Assembly (NCBI GenBank): GCA_018401705.1
Contig: JAGYKL010000002.1
Span: 129,526-193,525 of the forward strand
Origin: Bacteroidia bacterium
GTDB lineage: Bacteria > Bacteroidota > Bacteroidia > M30B66
Reading direction: 5' to 3'
Length of the DNA stretch: 64,000 nt
Position numbers and translations under genes: made by a program. Of this stretch, positions 44,632-53,601 are shown piece by piece. The notes beneath the pieces are model-generated. The model had not been told where the DNA came from and searched no databases. It saw nothing but the letters and a program-made list of their open reading frames with translations. How positions within the stretch are numbered: the stretch's first letter is position 1; the number at the start of each line of letters is the position of its first letter.

Positions 44632-45144
44632 ATGAAAAAAGGACTGCTTTGCAGCTTTTTGCTCCTATCTGGGTTTTATGTTACGGCTCAATCAATTCAG
44701 TTAAGCCCTCAAGTGTTTTCCTCTCAGGGAAATAACTTTGTTGGGACTGATTTTGAGCTATCATATACCATAGGAGAGCTAGCTGCTATTTCAACCATCT
44801 CATCCGGGAACATTACTTTAACGCAAGGATTTCATCAGCCGGACAAATTCACAATTATTACAATTCAACCGCTTGATCAATTATTTGGGGCTGAGATTTA
44901 TCCAAATCCAAGTTCTGATATGGCTCAAATTAAAATTTCTTCGGATGAATTTTATGATTTAAGCATTGAATTATATGATGCTTCCGGAAGAAAGTTAAGA
45001 AGTGAAAAAGTGAATCACTATCCTGGAGAACAGCTATATACATTGAATACTTCAGAGCTTTCTGCAGGAACCTATCTAGTAAGATTACTTACAGAAAACG
45101 GAAGAGTTAGTAAAACTCTTCGCTTGAACAAGATTTATCAATAA
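44632..45144 (+). CDS. Small T9SS type A sorting domain protein
   Basis: The protein has 170 residues with a signal peptide (about 1-20, ending at TAQ). It carries the Bacteroidota segment ending SGNITLTQGFHQPDKF and a T9SS type A signal (AEIYPNPSSDMAQIKI ... LSAGTYLVRLLTENGRVSKTLRL). Such short T9SS proteins are often next to large fibre-like surface proteins, as here: the collagen-like protein starts 17 bases later, apparently in the same operon. Confidence 0.8.
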   Translation: MKKGLLCSFLLLSGFYVTAQSIQLSPQVFSSQGNNFVGTDFELSYTIGELAAISTISSGNITLTQGFHQPDKFTIITIQPLDQLFGAEIYPNPSSDMAQIKISSDEFYDLSIELYDASGRKLRSEKVNHYPGEQLYTLNTSELSAGTYLVRLLTENGRVSKTLRLNKIYQ

Positions 45145-45161
45145 CCTAATCGAACCACGAC

Positions 45162-47408
45162 ATGAAAATTACTTTAAAAAGATTAACCGGAGTGTTCTTA
45201 TTGAGCTTCATTCTGAGTTTTAGTCAGCTAATAGCTCAAGCCCCTGTTCCAGCTGGAATCAATTATCAGGCAATTGCCAGAAATGCTTCAGGAAGTGTTT
45301 ATGTAAACCAAAGCGTTAGTGTTAGAATTTCTATCCTGCTAGGCTCTGAGTCAGGTCCGACTCAATACTCAGAAACTCACACAGCAACCACAAACTCCTT
45401 TGGATTATTTAATATTAAAATAGGAGGAGGAACACCCGTTACAGGAAACTTCGATGATGTAACCTGGAATACTGCAAATCAATATATTAAAATAGAAGTT
45501 GACCCTAGTGGAGGGAATTCATATGTTACAGTAGGAACAAGTGAATTACTTTCTGTACCATTTGCATTATATGCTGAATCGGCTGGCAATGGCGGAGGCA
45601 CAGTTGGGCCGCAAGGACCAGAAGGACCCGCTGGTCCGGCAGGACCAGAAGGTGCACAAGGGCCTGCTGGGCCTGCGGGACCTCAAGGGCCTGCTGGAAA
45701 TGATGGAGATCCAGGCCCGGCAGGACCTCAGGGGCCTCAGGGGCCTGCTGGTCCGGGAAGTGGATTGAATTGCTGGGATTCGAATGGCAATGGCATTCAA
45801 GATGCATCAGAAGACGTTAATAACGATGGTTTTTGGGATGCCGCTGATTGCTTGGGAGCTCAAGGTGTTCAAGGAATTGCAGGGCCTGTTGGACCTCAAG
45901 GGCCTGCAGGAAATGATGGTGCGCCAGGAGTACAAGGGCCAGAAGGACCACAGGGGCCACAAGGGCCTACCGGACCAACTGGGCCTACAGGTGCTTCAGG
46001 AGCAGCTGGTGCGCCAGGTCCTGCTGGACCTGCTGGAGCTCAAGGAGTAGCTGGAGCAACAGGATCACAAGGGCCAGCTGGACCTGCGGGACCACAAGGA
46101 CCTGCTGGAAATGATGGGGCTCCGGGAGCACAAGGGCCTCAAGGTGTAGCCGGACCTATTGGGCCTCAAGGACCTGCTGGAACAGGAGGAGGAACCCTTG
46201 ATGCTGCTTATGATTTTGGAGGAGCTGGAGCTGGTAGAAATATAACTACAGACACAGGACCCGTTCAAGCGACACTTCCTAATGGGAATGGCACATTAAA
46301 CTCAATAGCAATCAGAGCTGGAGTTACAGGAGGAAATGGCGTTGCGGTATTAGTAGAAAATACAGTAGCAGCAAATCCATTTTCAGGATTAGAGGCTAGC
46401 ACTAATTCAACTGTTGCTAATAACTCTGCAGTATTGGGTATATCAACTGCCGCAGCATCTGGTGTAACAGGTGAGGTTGAAGCTACCGCAAGCGCCTTTT
46501 CGGCTGTTTTCGGGAACAACTTAAGAACTACAGGAGGCGTTGGAGTTAGCGGAATAGGGTTTCAAGGTACGGCTGGTCAAAGCTTTGTAGCTGGAGGATC
46601 CGGTGTATTTGGTGTTCATGAGAACCCTACTGTTGGTGCAAATCCAGCAGCAAACCCTCCAATAGTAAACGCTGGAGTTACAGGCCTTGGATTTTTTGGA
46701 GTTCTAGGTCAAACGGAGCAAAATGCCGGTACAGGCGTTTTCGGACTAAATGTAGCTATTGATAATGGAGTTGACGATGCAACTGGAGTTACTGGAAATG
46801 GAGCATTTGTAGGTGTATTAGGGAACTCTGATGCAGGAGCCTTTGGGGTTGCATCCTTGACTAGTATTTTAGCTTTAGATGATTTAGCATCTGCCGGTAC
46901 TAAGACATTTTTGATTGACCATCCCCTTGATCCTGAGAACAAATACTTAAAGCATTTCTCAGTAGAGTCTAATGAGATTCTGAATATTTACAGAGGTAAT
47001 GTTATTCTAGATAATTCGGGGACCTCAATTGTTGAAATGCCTAATTACTTTGATGCCATAAACGTTGATTTTAGCTACAATCTAACAGCCATTGGAGCAC
47101 CTGCCCCTGGCTTGTACATAAGTAAAGAGCTTAAAAATGGAATGTTTGAAATTTCAGGAGGAGTTGCAGGACAGAAAGTTTCTTGGCAAATCACAGCTCA
47201 AAGAAATGATGCATATGTGCAAGAGCATCCCGAAAAGCTCAACCCTGAGCCTATGAAACCAGAAAACAGAAGAGGAAAATACTTACATCCTGAGTTTTAT
47301 GGAAAAACTAAAGCAGATCGCATAATTGGATCATCTATAATGGATAGGACAATTAAATTAGAAGACAGTCCTAACAAACAAGTTCCCGCTGAAAAGCTTA
47401 ACAAATAA
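45162..47408 (+). CDS. Large secreted protein with collagen-like Gly-X-Y repeats
   Basis: The protein has 748 residues with a signal peptide (about 1-25). The N-terminal adaptor typical of Bacteroidota fibres follows ([13 protein letters not shown] ... [13 protein letters not shown]). A first collagen-like block of Gly-Pro/Ala-X triplets covers about 45604-45765. A short Asn/Asp-rich, Cys-containing insert ([21 protein letters not shown]) is of the kind that binds Ca. A second Gly-X-Y block spans about 45860-46180. The remaining half is a beta-rich Gly/Ala/Asn region with a C-terminal end domain. No T9SS signal is seen. The role is probably a fibrous surface appendage. Confidence 0.85.
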   Translation: MKITLKRLTGVFLLSFILSFSQLIAQAPVPAGINYQAIARNASGSVYVNQSVSVRISILLGSESGPTQYSETHTATTNSFGLFNIKIGGGTPVTGNFDDVTWNTANQYIKIEVDPSGGNSYVTVGTSELLSVPFALYAESAGNGGGTVGPQGPEGPAGPAGPEGAQGPAGPAGPQGPAGNDGDPGPAGPQGPQGPAGPGSGLNCWDSNGNGIQDASEDVNNDGFWDAADCLGAQGVQGIAGPVGPQGPAGNDGAPGVQGPEGPQGPQGPTGPTGPTGASGAAGAPGPAGPAGAQGVAGATGSQGPAGPAGPQGPAGNDGAPGAQGPQGVAGPIGPQGPAGTGGGTLDAAYDFGGAGAGRNITTDTGPVQATLPNGNGTLNSIAIRAGVTGGNGVAVLVENTVAANPFSGLEASTNSTVANNSAVLGISTAAASGVTGEVEATASAFSAVFGNNLRTTGGVGVSGIGFQGTAGQSFVAGGSGVFGVHENPTVGANPAANPPIVNAGVTGLGFFGVLGQTEQNAGTGVFGLNVAIDNGVDDATGVTGNGAFVGVLGNSDAGAFGVASLTSILALDDLASAGTKTFLIDHPLDPENKYLKHFSVESNEILNIYRGNVILDNSGTSIVEMPNYFDAINVDFSYNLTAIGAPAPGLYISKELKNGMFEISGGVAGQKVSWQITAQRNDAYVQEHPEKLNPEPMKPENRRGKYLHPEFYGKTKADRIIGSSIMDRTIKLEDSPNKQVPAEKLNK

Positions 47409-47432
47409 TAACAGGAATAATTAGAATGAATT

Positions 47433-47458
47433 AAAAAAGCGCTTCTGGGCGCTTTTTT
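47433..47458. terminator. Bidirectional terminator
   Basis: Arms AAAAAAGCGC (47433-47442) / GCGCTTTTTT (47449-47458) with a 6-base loop lie between the collagen-like gene and the convergent TPR gene. The T/A runs on both sides allow use in both directions. Confidence 0.85.
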
Positions 47459-48398
47459 AATTTGATTGAAGTTTTAATGCTTCAATGGAGTCAATATCTG
47501 CTTCACGAGGATGGTTAAGAATTTTATGAAGCTGGCTCCTTTCAATAAATGCATTAGGATCTTTCGGATTTTTTAAGATGCTAAAATTTAGATCTGTTAA
47601 TGCATCATCATACCTTTTCATCAAAAAATGCTGATGAGCTCTAGCCAGATAATAGTATGTATAGTTTGGAGCTAGTTCGATAGCTTTGTTAATATCCATA
47701 AGCCCTGAACGATCATCAAAACGGTTAAAATGTACCATGGCTCTTTGAAAGTAGGCATCCGCCAGATCGGGCATCAGTAATATGCATTGAGAAAAATCGA
47801 CGTATGCTTCCTCAAAGTCAAGAAAAGGATAATAAACGCTATCTGTTTCCCCCGAAGGGGTAAAAAACCTGGATTTAACCAAACCCCTATAATACCAGGC
47901 CATAGCATTTGATGAATCCTTAGCAACAGCTTGAGAAAATGCTTCAATAGCATCATTATAATTCTCAGAAAAATAATGTATTCTTCCCGTTTCTATCCAT
48001 GCATCAGACGCGAGACGAGAATTTACATCATTAACAACCTCCGCTAAAAGCTGTAAAGCCTTGCTGTAATTATCCTCCGACAGGAGTATTTTACTCAAAA
48101 TAAGTTTTGCCTCGTTGTTGTATGGATTTTTATTCAGACTCAATTTTAAATCTCTCATTGCCAGAGAATCCTTCCAAACTTTGGTATAGCAAATTGCTCT
48201 TAAAACCAATGCTGAATCGTCATTTTCATTCTCTTGCAAGTGCATATTGAGCCTAATAATTGCACCTAAATAATCATTTTGGCTAATTTCATATTTAGCA
48301 AGAGCTAAATCATCAGAAGGAGGGCTACAGGAGAATAAAAGTAATCCGATTGCGCATGCAAAGAATTGGCTTCTCTTATCATTGATCCTGCTTTTCAC
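47457..48398 (-). CDS. TPR-repeat lipoprotein
   Basis: The protein is about 313 residues from a GTG start at 48398 (MKSRINDKRSQFFACAIGLLLFSC), a good lipoprotein signal with lipobox LFSC. An ATG at 48440 is open too but would overlap the upstream gene by 62 bases and lacks a clean signal. The mature part is seven or eight tetratricopeptide repeats (for example AMAWYYRGLVKSRFF, PDLADAYFQRAMVHFNRF, PNYTYYYLARAHQHFLM). It probably scaffolds protein interactions at the envelope. It overlaps the HTTM gene by about 20 bases, suggesting coupling. Confidence 0.8.
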   Translation of the reverse strand: MKSRINDKRSQFFACAIGLLLFSCSPPSDDLALAKYEISQNDYLGAIIRLNMHLQENENDDSALVLRAICYTKVWKDSLAMRDLKLSLNKNPYNNEAKLILSKILLSEDNYSKALQLLAEVVNDVNSRLASDAWIETGRIHYFSENYNDAIEAFSQAVAKDSSNAMAWYYRGLVKSRFFTPSGETDSVYYPFLDFEEAYVDFSQCILLMPDLADAYFQRAMVHFNRFDDRSGLMDINKAIELAPNYTYYYLARAHQHFLMKRYDDALTDLNFSILKNPKDPNAFIERSQLHKILNHPREADIDSIEALKLQSN

Positions 48399-49743
48399 TA
48401 TTGCGAGTATAATTGATAAGAGGTTGAGGTTTTCCGCCATTTAGTGAAATAACCGCATTTGCATTCATCGTATAATTTCGGCCAGCTGCAGTCAAATCTT
48501 CATTAGAAATGAGGAAATCTGCAAACTGTTTAATCAATGATGGATCTTCGGCCATTATTTTAATTTGATGAGGAGTTAAATACTTCTCAAGAGCTATTTT
48601 GTTGGATTTTCCAGAGTCATTATCGGTAAGAAAAAAGTCGACTTCTCCCGTTTTATTATGAAGTCTTATATCCCAAGAGAATCTGAAAGCAGAATCGGCC
48701 CATCTGTTACTACCCCAGTTAAGAAAGAGGCTAACAGGAAGGAGAATCTGAGCTGAAAAAAACATTGCCAGCAGAAAAGGAAAAAGGCGCTTCTTTCTGT
48801 ATTGAAGCAAGAATGTTCCGCCATGATTGAAAACCTCGCCCTTAAATTCAAAAACATCGTAAAGAAAATACGCGATGCGCGAAAGAAATCTATTAACCAA
48901 GCTCTCTGGTAAAAAGATTAAACAAGAAAATGCTGTTAGAACAGGAAAGAATCCAGACGGAAAAAGGAAGATTGCAATAATCTGCATTAAAACTACTGTT
49001 AAAACGGCACCTTTTGCAGTTTTTTTGTCAAGCAGAAAATGCGGAATCATAAAGTCAAACATGATTAATACCCAGGAAAGGATTATTGGAAAGAATCCTG
49101 ATGTGAGATATTCAGGAATAGCAAGGAATCCATTTTCAGATAATTGATTTAGCCATATATTGACAGGTCTGCCTTCGAATAACCAGTCGGAATTAAGTTT
49201 TGCCATGCCTGCAAAAACAAAAACCAAGGCTACTTGAATCTTAAAAGCCAAAATTGACCAATTTGGCACATAATCGACACGAAGAGAGGGCTTTCGGAGT
49301 AGGTCTATAGAAAAGAGGCGATTTGCAGGCGAAATGCTAAGCATAAAAGCTAGTAGAAGCACATAATAGTAGTAGCTTAGATACGCTGACTTATCTATTA
49401 ATGTAACGTAGGCAAAAACCAAAGTGAAGGCTATAGATGCTATTCTGAAGTAATAACCTGCAAAGATTAGAAGGGAGGAAATTAAAAGAAGCACAAAAGC
49501 CAGATACATGCCAAGTGCAGGCAATGGCTTAATCCAGGCAAATGAACTGTAAGAAAAAAAGAAATCGGGCTCAATAAAGAAAGCATTTACAGCTCCACTA
49601 ACTAGCATGTAGATTGACCACATCGCCATAGCTGCTCCAAAAGCTAGCCTAAATGCGACTAAAGGGTATAATGATACTGGCTCAAAAACACTGGCCAATT
49701 GGCTCTTTACCGTTTGTCCCCCTTCTCTCTCAGTAATTGTCAT
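48379..49743 (-). CDS. HTTM-domain membrane protein (vitamin K-dependent carboxylase-like)
   Basis: The protein has about 454 residues with roughly eight membrane segments in its N-terminal two thirds. Motifs include LAFKIQVALVFVFAGMAKLNSDWLF, HFLLDKKTAKGAV and FSWDIRLHNKTGEVDFFLTDNDSG. These are the HTTM/VKG_carboxylase-type family. Bacterial members have unknown substrates, and vitamin K-dependent carboxylation is not established for them. The frame is open to 49785, but the ATG at 49743 (MTITEREGGQTV) is preferred. It is followed by the overlapping TPR lipoprotein and diverges from the beta-barrel gene. Confidence 0.82.
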   Translation of the reverse strand: MTITEREGGQTVKSQLASVFEPVSLYPLVAFRLAFGAAMAMWSIYMLVSGAVNAFFIEPDFFFSYSSFAWIKPLPALGMYLAFVLLLISSLLIFAGYYFRIASIAFTLVFAYVTLIDKSAYLSYYYYVLLLAFMLSISPANRLFSIDLLRKPSLRVDYVPNWSILAFKIQVALVFVFAGMAKLNSDWLFEGRPVNIWLNQLSENGFLAIPEYLTSGFFPIILSWVLIMFDFMIPHFLLDKKTAKGAVLTVVLMQIIAIFLFPSGFFPVLTAFSCLIFLPESLVNRFLSRIAYFLYDVFEFKGEVFNHGGTFLLQYRKKRLFPFLLAMFFSAQILLPVSLFLNWGSNRWADSAFRFSWDIRLHNKTGEVDFFLTDNDSGKSNKIALEKYLTPHQIKIMAEDPSLIKQFADFLISNEDLTAAGRNYTMNANAVISLNGGKPQPLINYTRNSEKQDQ

Positions 49744-49842
49744 TTGTGAAGGTATTGCAGCGAAAGTAAGGCATTTTATTGACATACTTTAAGATTTGAT
49801 TTTGCATGGATGGAATTTGTTACTTTGCCGAAAAGAAAGATA

Positions 49843-50562
49843 ATGAATAGGATAATTGTATTGATCTGCGCTGTGCTAGTTTGTTTGGTTTGTTCAAATT
49901 CAACAAAGGCACAGACGAATATGAGGTTAGGTTTTCATGCCGGAACAACTGTTTCGTGGCCTGCCGATCTATCTGGTTTAGACAATGGTTTTTTTACTGT
50001 GTCCAGAGCAGGGATTGAAGGGGGGATTTTAAATACACTATCAATAAATGATCGATTTATTTCTTCAATCGGAGTAAATACAAGTTTGCAATCGTTTGCT
50101 CTGAGGCAAACCGGCATCGATGTTTACAATATAGATGTTCGTTTCAAAGCACTTCAATTAGAAATCCCTTTAAGTGTTGGATTTACTGGATATTTGGGAT
50201 CATTAAGACACAGGGAAGTAATTGGGATTGGATTGCAAACCAATTTATCTTTAAGCAATAAGACGGTGTTCAATGGAGACAGTGCTTCTTCAATTGGCGC
50301 AACTGCAAGCAGTACTATTAAGAGCTCAATTTATCCTGTTCTAATAGCAGGATTTGAAATCGGATCAAGATTTGACAATGACGGAGGCCTATTTTTCGGC
50401 ATTAATTTCAAGTATGGAATGCAAGAGGTTTATTCTGCAAATTTGAACACAACTGTATTCTCCCCGCAGAGAGTTACATACAATGGAACATACTTGGGTT
50501 TAGGATTAACATTTTACCTACCTAGATATTCTTACTGGTTTAAAAGAGAGTTTATTTACTAA
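49843..50562 (+). CDS. Outer-membrane beta-barrel protein (porin-family-like)
   Basis: The protein has about 239 residues. The frame is open from 49810, but MNRIIVLICAVLVCLVCSNSTKAQ at 49843 forms a proper signal peptide. The mature chain is made of alternating aromatic/polar strands (RLGFHAGTTVSW, ALQLEIPLSVGFTGYLGS, GGLFFGINFKYGMQEVY, NGTYLGLGLTFYLPRY) typical of the Bacteroidota outer-membrane beta-barrel (OMP_b-brl/PorT-like) family. It converges with envC, whose stop is one base away. Confidence 0.75.
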   Translation: MNRIIVLICAVLVCLVCSNSTKAQTNMRLGFHAGTTVSWPADLSGLDNGFFTVSRAGIEGGILNTLSINDRFISSIGVNTSLQSFALRQTGIDVYNIDVRFKALQLEIPLSVGFTGYLGSLRHREVIGIGLQTNLSLSNKTVFNGDSASSIGATASSTIKSSIYPVLIAGFEIGSRFDNDGGLFFGINFKYGMQEVYSANLNTTVFSPQRVTYNGTYLGLGLTFYLPRYSYWFKREFIY

Positions 50563-50563
50563 C

Positions 50564-51847
50564 CTACCTGGCAATCCAGTCGGCTGGATCAAGCTTAACT
50601 TTTCCTTTCCAGATTTCTAGATGAGAAAGAGACTTACCTGTTTCTGCATCTTGATCAGCTATTCCGATTGCTTGACCAGTTCCTACTTTATCTCCTTTAT
50701 TAACAGAAACAGATGCTAAATTTCCATAAACGCTCAGGTATTCGCCATGTTTAATAATCACGGCTCTATTTGAGCCGGGGATAGAAATAACGCCAGTCAC
50801 AATCCCGTCATAAATGGATTTTACAGCTGCTCCATCAGTAGTGGTTATATCTACACCATTATTGTTAGTGCTGATACCTTTAAGCACAGGGTGCGGATGA
50901 ACGCCAAAAGATTCGGTGATAACCCCTTTTGAAACGGGCCAAGGCAATTTGCCTTTATTGGCTTCAAATTTACCTGATAAAGCCCTCGTTTCTGGGGTTA
51001 CCTTTAACTCAAGGTTCTCTTCTTTAGGAACAGGTTTTCCTTCTGCAATAGCCTTTTTTCTGGCTGCATCAGCTTCAGCCTTAGCTTTAGCTAAGGCCCT
51101 TTCTCGCTCTCGCTCAATTTCGCGTTCAATAATCTTTTGAATTTCCTTGTCTAATTTTTTAGCATCAGATTTCTTCTTAGAAAGATCCTTTTTTAGCTTC
51201 TTCTCTTTTTTGCTAAGCTTATTGACGGTTTGTTGTTGTTCTTCCTTCTCTTTAGAGAGTTCTTGTTTTTGCTTTTCTTCAGCGCCTAACAAATCCTTTT
51301 TTGAGCTTAAATCGGCTTGAAGTAGTTTTTGTTTGTTGTCTAATTCATCTGCCGCAGCCTTAAGCAAATCTGCTTGTTGTCTTCGGTAAGAATTATACTT
51401 TCTCAAGTAATACAATCTTTTATACGCTTGTTGAAAATCTTCGGAAGAATAAAGTAACATCATTACTGATTCTCGATTCCTATTTAAATATGCTTGCCGT
51501 ATAAGCTTCCCGTAAGATTTCTTTAAGGCTTCAACGTCTGACTGCAAAGACTTTATTCTTGAGTTAGTATTAGAAATATCTTTGTTTAGAAAAGTAACTT
51601 GACCTTGAATTGCACGAATCAGCTTTTTACGGTCATCTAATTTTTTATTTAAAACCTTTAACTGGCCCAAGGTTGCGTTTTTGTCTTTTCGAGTCTCTTG
51701 GATTAGTTTATTGGTTTGTTCAATTTCCTTTTGAAGTTCTCTTTTCTTTTTTTCAAGCGAAGATTTACTAGTTTGACCAAAGGCATTAGCCGATGCTATG
51801 AACGAGATAATAAGAAATAATAATAATTTATTTAAGAATGAGCTCAT
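50564..51847 (-). CDS. envC: EnvC-type murein hydrolase activator (coiled coil plus degenerate LytM domain)
   Basis: The 427-residue secreted protein has a signal peptide (1-25, ending at AFGQ). Long Lys/Glu/Gln-rich coiled coils follow (about 28-285), then a C-terminal M23/LytM-like domain (about 300-427). Zinc ligands appear missing: the usual H-G-x-D reads NGVD (Asn330, Asp333), and of the HxH only the last His remains (L407-S-His409). This is the pattern of non-catalytic activators such as EnvC, which recruit amidases under FtsEX control. FtsX is encoded at 12286. It is the last gene of the envelope operon. Confidence 0.88.
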   Translation of the reverse strand: MSSFLNKLLLFLIISFIASANAFGQTSKSSLEKKKRELQKEIEQTNKLIQETRKDKNATLGQLKVLNKKLDDRKKLIRAIQGQVTFLNKDISNTNSRIKSLQSDVEALKKSYGKLIRQAYLNRNRESVMMLLYSSEDFQQAYKRLYYLRKYNSYRRQQADLLKAAADELDNKQKLLQADLSSKKDLLGAEEKQKQELSKEKEEQQQTVNKLSKKEKKLKKDLSKKKSDAKKLDKEIQKIIEREIERERERALAKAKAEADAARKKAIAEGKPVPKEENLELKVTPETRALSGKFEANKGKLPWPVSKGVITESFGVHPHPVLKGISTNNNGVDITTTDGAAVKSIYDGIVTGVISIPGSNRAVIIKHGEYLSVYGNLASVSVNKGDKVGTGQAIGIADQDAETGKSLSHLEIWKGKVKLDPADWIAR

Positions 51848-52106
51848 AGTTTTTAGGGATTGAAAACGGCAGGTTTAATTCCTTTGAAACAGTTTGCTTC
51901 GAATATTCAAGATCAATTATCACTTGTTTTTCGGCTTGAGCCTGAATTAGCATTGCTTGGGGTACTAATTTATCTTCAGAAACGTATGAGAGGTAGTCCA
52001 CCATAAACTTCCTAACAGGGCGATAATCTTGCATTTCCATTCTAAGTATCTTCCCATTAAGAGAAGAAAACCAAATTTCCTGAGTAAGCACTTGTGGGAT
52101 ATCCAA
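51828..52106 (-). pseudogene. DUF4292 protein, C-terminal fragment
   Basis: This frame encodes the C-terminal part of a DUF4292 periplasmic lipoprotein (LNGKILRMEMQDYRPVRKFMVDYLSYVSEDKLVPQAMLIQ ... LNLPFSIPKNYELILK). The TTG at 52106 is not a real start: family-like sequence continues upstream. The intact gene runs 51828-52678. The end overlaps the envC start by 20 bases. Confidence 0.75.
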
Positions 52107-52336
52107 CTTCCTGTCTCCTTTTTTATTCTACGCTTTTTCAAGGTGCTAGAATTAGACCCTGTTCGTCACGATCGCTCACATAATTTTCAACAGAGTAATG
52201 TAAATAGGTATTGCCTAAAAGGATGGATTGAACCATATCGAAATTTACTTCAATCTGTAAAAGGTTACGTAGATAAGCGTAATCACCTACAAAATATGTT
52301 GTAGATAGCCTTACAGAATTTAGAGAATCTCTAGTA

Positions 52337-52678
52337 TTAACATTCTAGCCACTTCAATACCAAGTGCCGGAGAGATTGACATCCATATAGCTGAATCGGT
52401 ACATTACCCTGAAGGTTTGCATTAAAAGAGTTTGTTTGGTTAGCAATATTAGCCTTAACATTGACTTTAGCCGAGAACCAATCCAACTTTAATTCTGAAC
52501 TTTTAATTATGGCCAGTAAACTATCAGGAGATGAATAATCAGGATCTATAACCTCATCGTTTCTTTCTATCTGATTTGGCTTGTTCAGCGTTTTTTGTTT
52601 GGATTTACATCCATTTATTAGCAATAAAGCGGTCAAAATGAAAATGACACCCACACTGCATTTTCCAGTCACTTTCAC
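52337..52678 (-). CDS. DUF4292 lipoprotein, N-terminal fragment
   Basis: The open frame of 113 residues starts with a lipoprotein signal (LLLINGCKSK). It continues into the LolA/LolB-like DUF4292 fold (LDWFSAKVNVKANIANQTNSFNANLQG) and then leaves frame. The next frame still reads AIWMSISPALGIEVARMLI, the family's core strand, and later VGDYAYLRNLLQIEVNFDMVQSILLGNTY. At least three indels lie between 52107 and 52400. DUF4292 proteins resemble LolA-type lipoprotein carriers, so an envelope lipid-handling role is likely. Confidence 0.75.
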   Translation of the reverse strand: MKVTGKCSVGVIFILTALLLINGCKSKQKTLNKPNQIERNDEVIDPDYSSPDSLLAIIKSSELKLDWFSAKVNVKANIANQTNSFNANLQGNVPIQLYGCQSLRHLVLKWLEC

Positions 52679-53538
52679 TTATTCAATAAATTTCTTTTGT
52701 TTTATTTTATCTTCTAGTTTCTCAGAACCTTCTCCCAACTCCCTGGCTCTGGACCAGAAATCGAGTGCGTCATTGACTTTTCCTAGTTTAAAAAGAATAT
52801 CGCCTTTGTGTTCCATAATTGTTCCGCTTTTAATACCACCAGCATCGATAGCACTATCTATCCATTTATTGGCGTCTTCAAATTCACCTAATTGAAAAAG
52901 GATCCAAGCATAAGTATCTAGAAAAGAAGGATTTCCCGGTTGTAAAACATTACATCTTTCTGCCATCTGCTTTGCTCTTTCAAGGTTTTCCTTTCTTAAT
53001 GAAAGGTAGTAGGCATAGTTATTCAACACATAAGTGTTTGATTCATCATATTTCAATGCCTTTTCATATGCCTCGTTGCTTTCTTTATATTTAGAAAGAT
53101 AATTATAGCTATCGCCTAAAGAGGAATAAAACTGAGAACTTAATGCCGAATTTCCAATAGTTACGTTAGCTCCATCTTTTAATGATGAAATAGCTTCATC
53201 ATAATTTTTAAGCTGAATAGCAGCTATACCGTTGAATAAGAAAATGTTTTACTGATATGGGAAAAAGCCTCCATTGCTTCCTGCTCAGGTCGAATGTTTT
53301 GATAATGTTGGAGTTCTGCTTCACCAGGGGGAAGTACTTGATTCCAGACATTGTAACTGCTTTTATCGGCTTCAAGAATAATTTTGTATTGTTCCAACGC
53401 TTTATCAAGTTGACTTCTGAACAAGGAAATCTCCGTAGACGGCTCTAGCCCTGGCTCATTTGCATGAGCTGTGATAAGAGTTTCGCATAATTCCATTGCT
53501 TGACTCTTTAAGTGCCGGATACTGAGCTGTGATATCAA
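52679..53538 (-). pseudogene. Frame-disrupted C-terminal part of the TPR lipoprotein
   Basis: TPR-like sequence continues from the gene at 53602 in changing frames. Examples are KSQAMELCETLITAHANEP and QLDKALEQYKIILEADKSSYNVWNQVL (53224-53500), QLKNYDEAISSLKDGANVTIGNSALSSQFYSSLGDSYNYLSKYKESNEAYEKALKY (about 53060-53220, open but without a start), and a clean frame from 53056 to 52679. I count at least four frame changes in 53220-53600, consistent with one-base indels. The rejoined protein would be about 575 residues. Confidence 0.7.
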
Positions 53539-53601
53539 AATAAGAGGCTACAAAACTTGCAGTTTAAGTTCCAAGGAAGATTCGGACAGCGAATGCCAGC
53601 T

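Noticed and set aside
45604-46180. The regular Gly-X-Y DNA repeats considered as a CRISPR array or satellite.
   Set aside because: The repeats are codon-periodic and encode collagen-like triplets. There are no spacers of constant length.
45526-46268. Several 70-90 codon frames on both strands over the collagen-like gene.
   Set aside because: They are shadows caused by the biased GGN-CCN composition of the collagen coding region.
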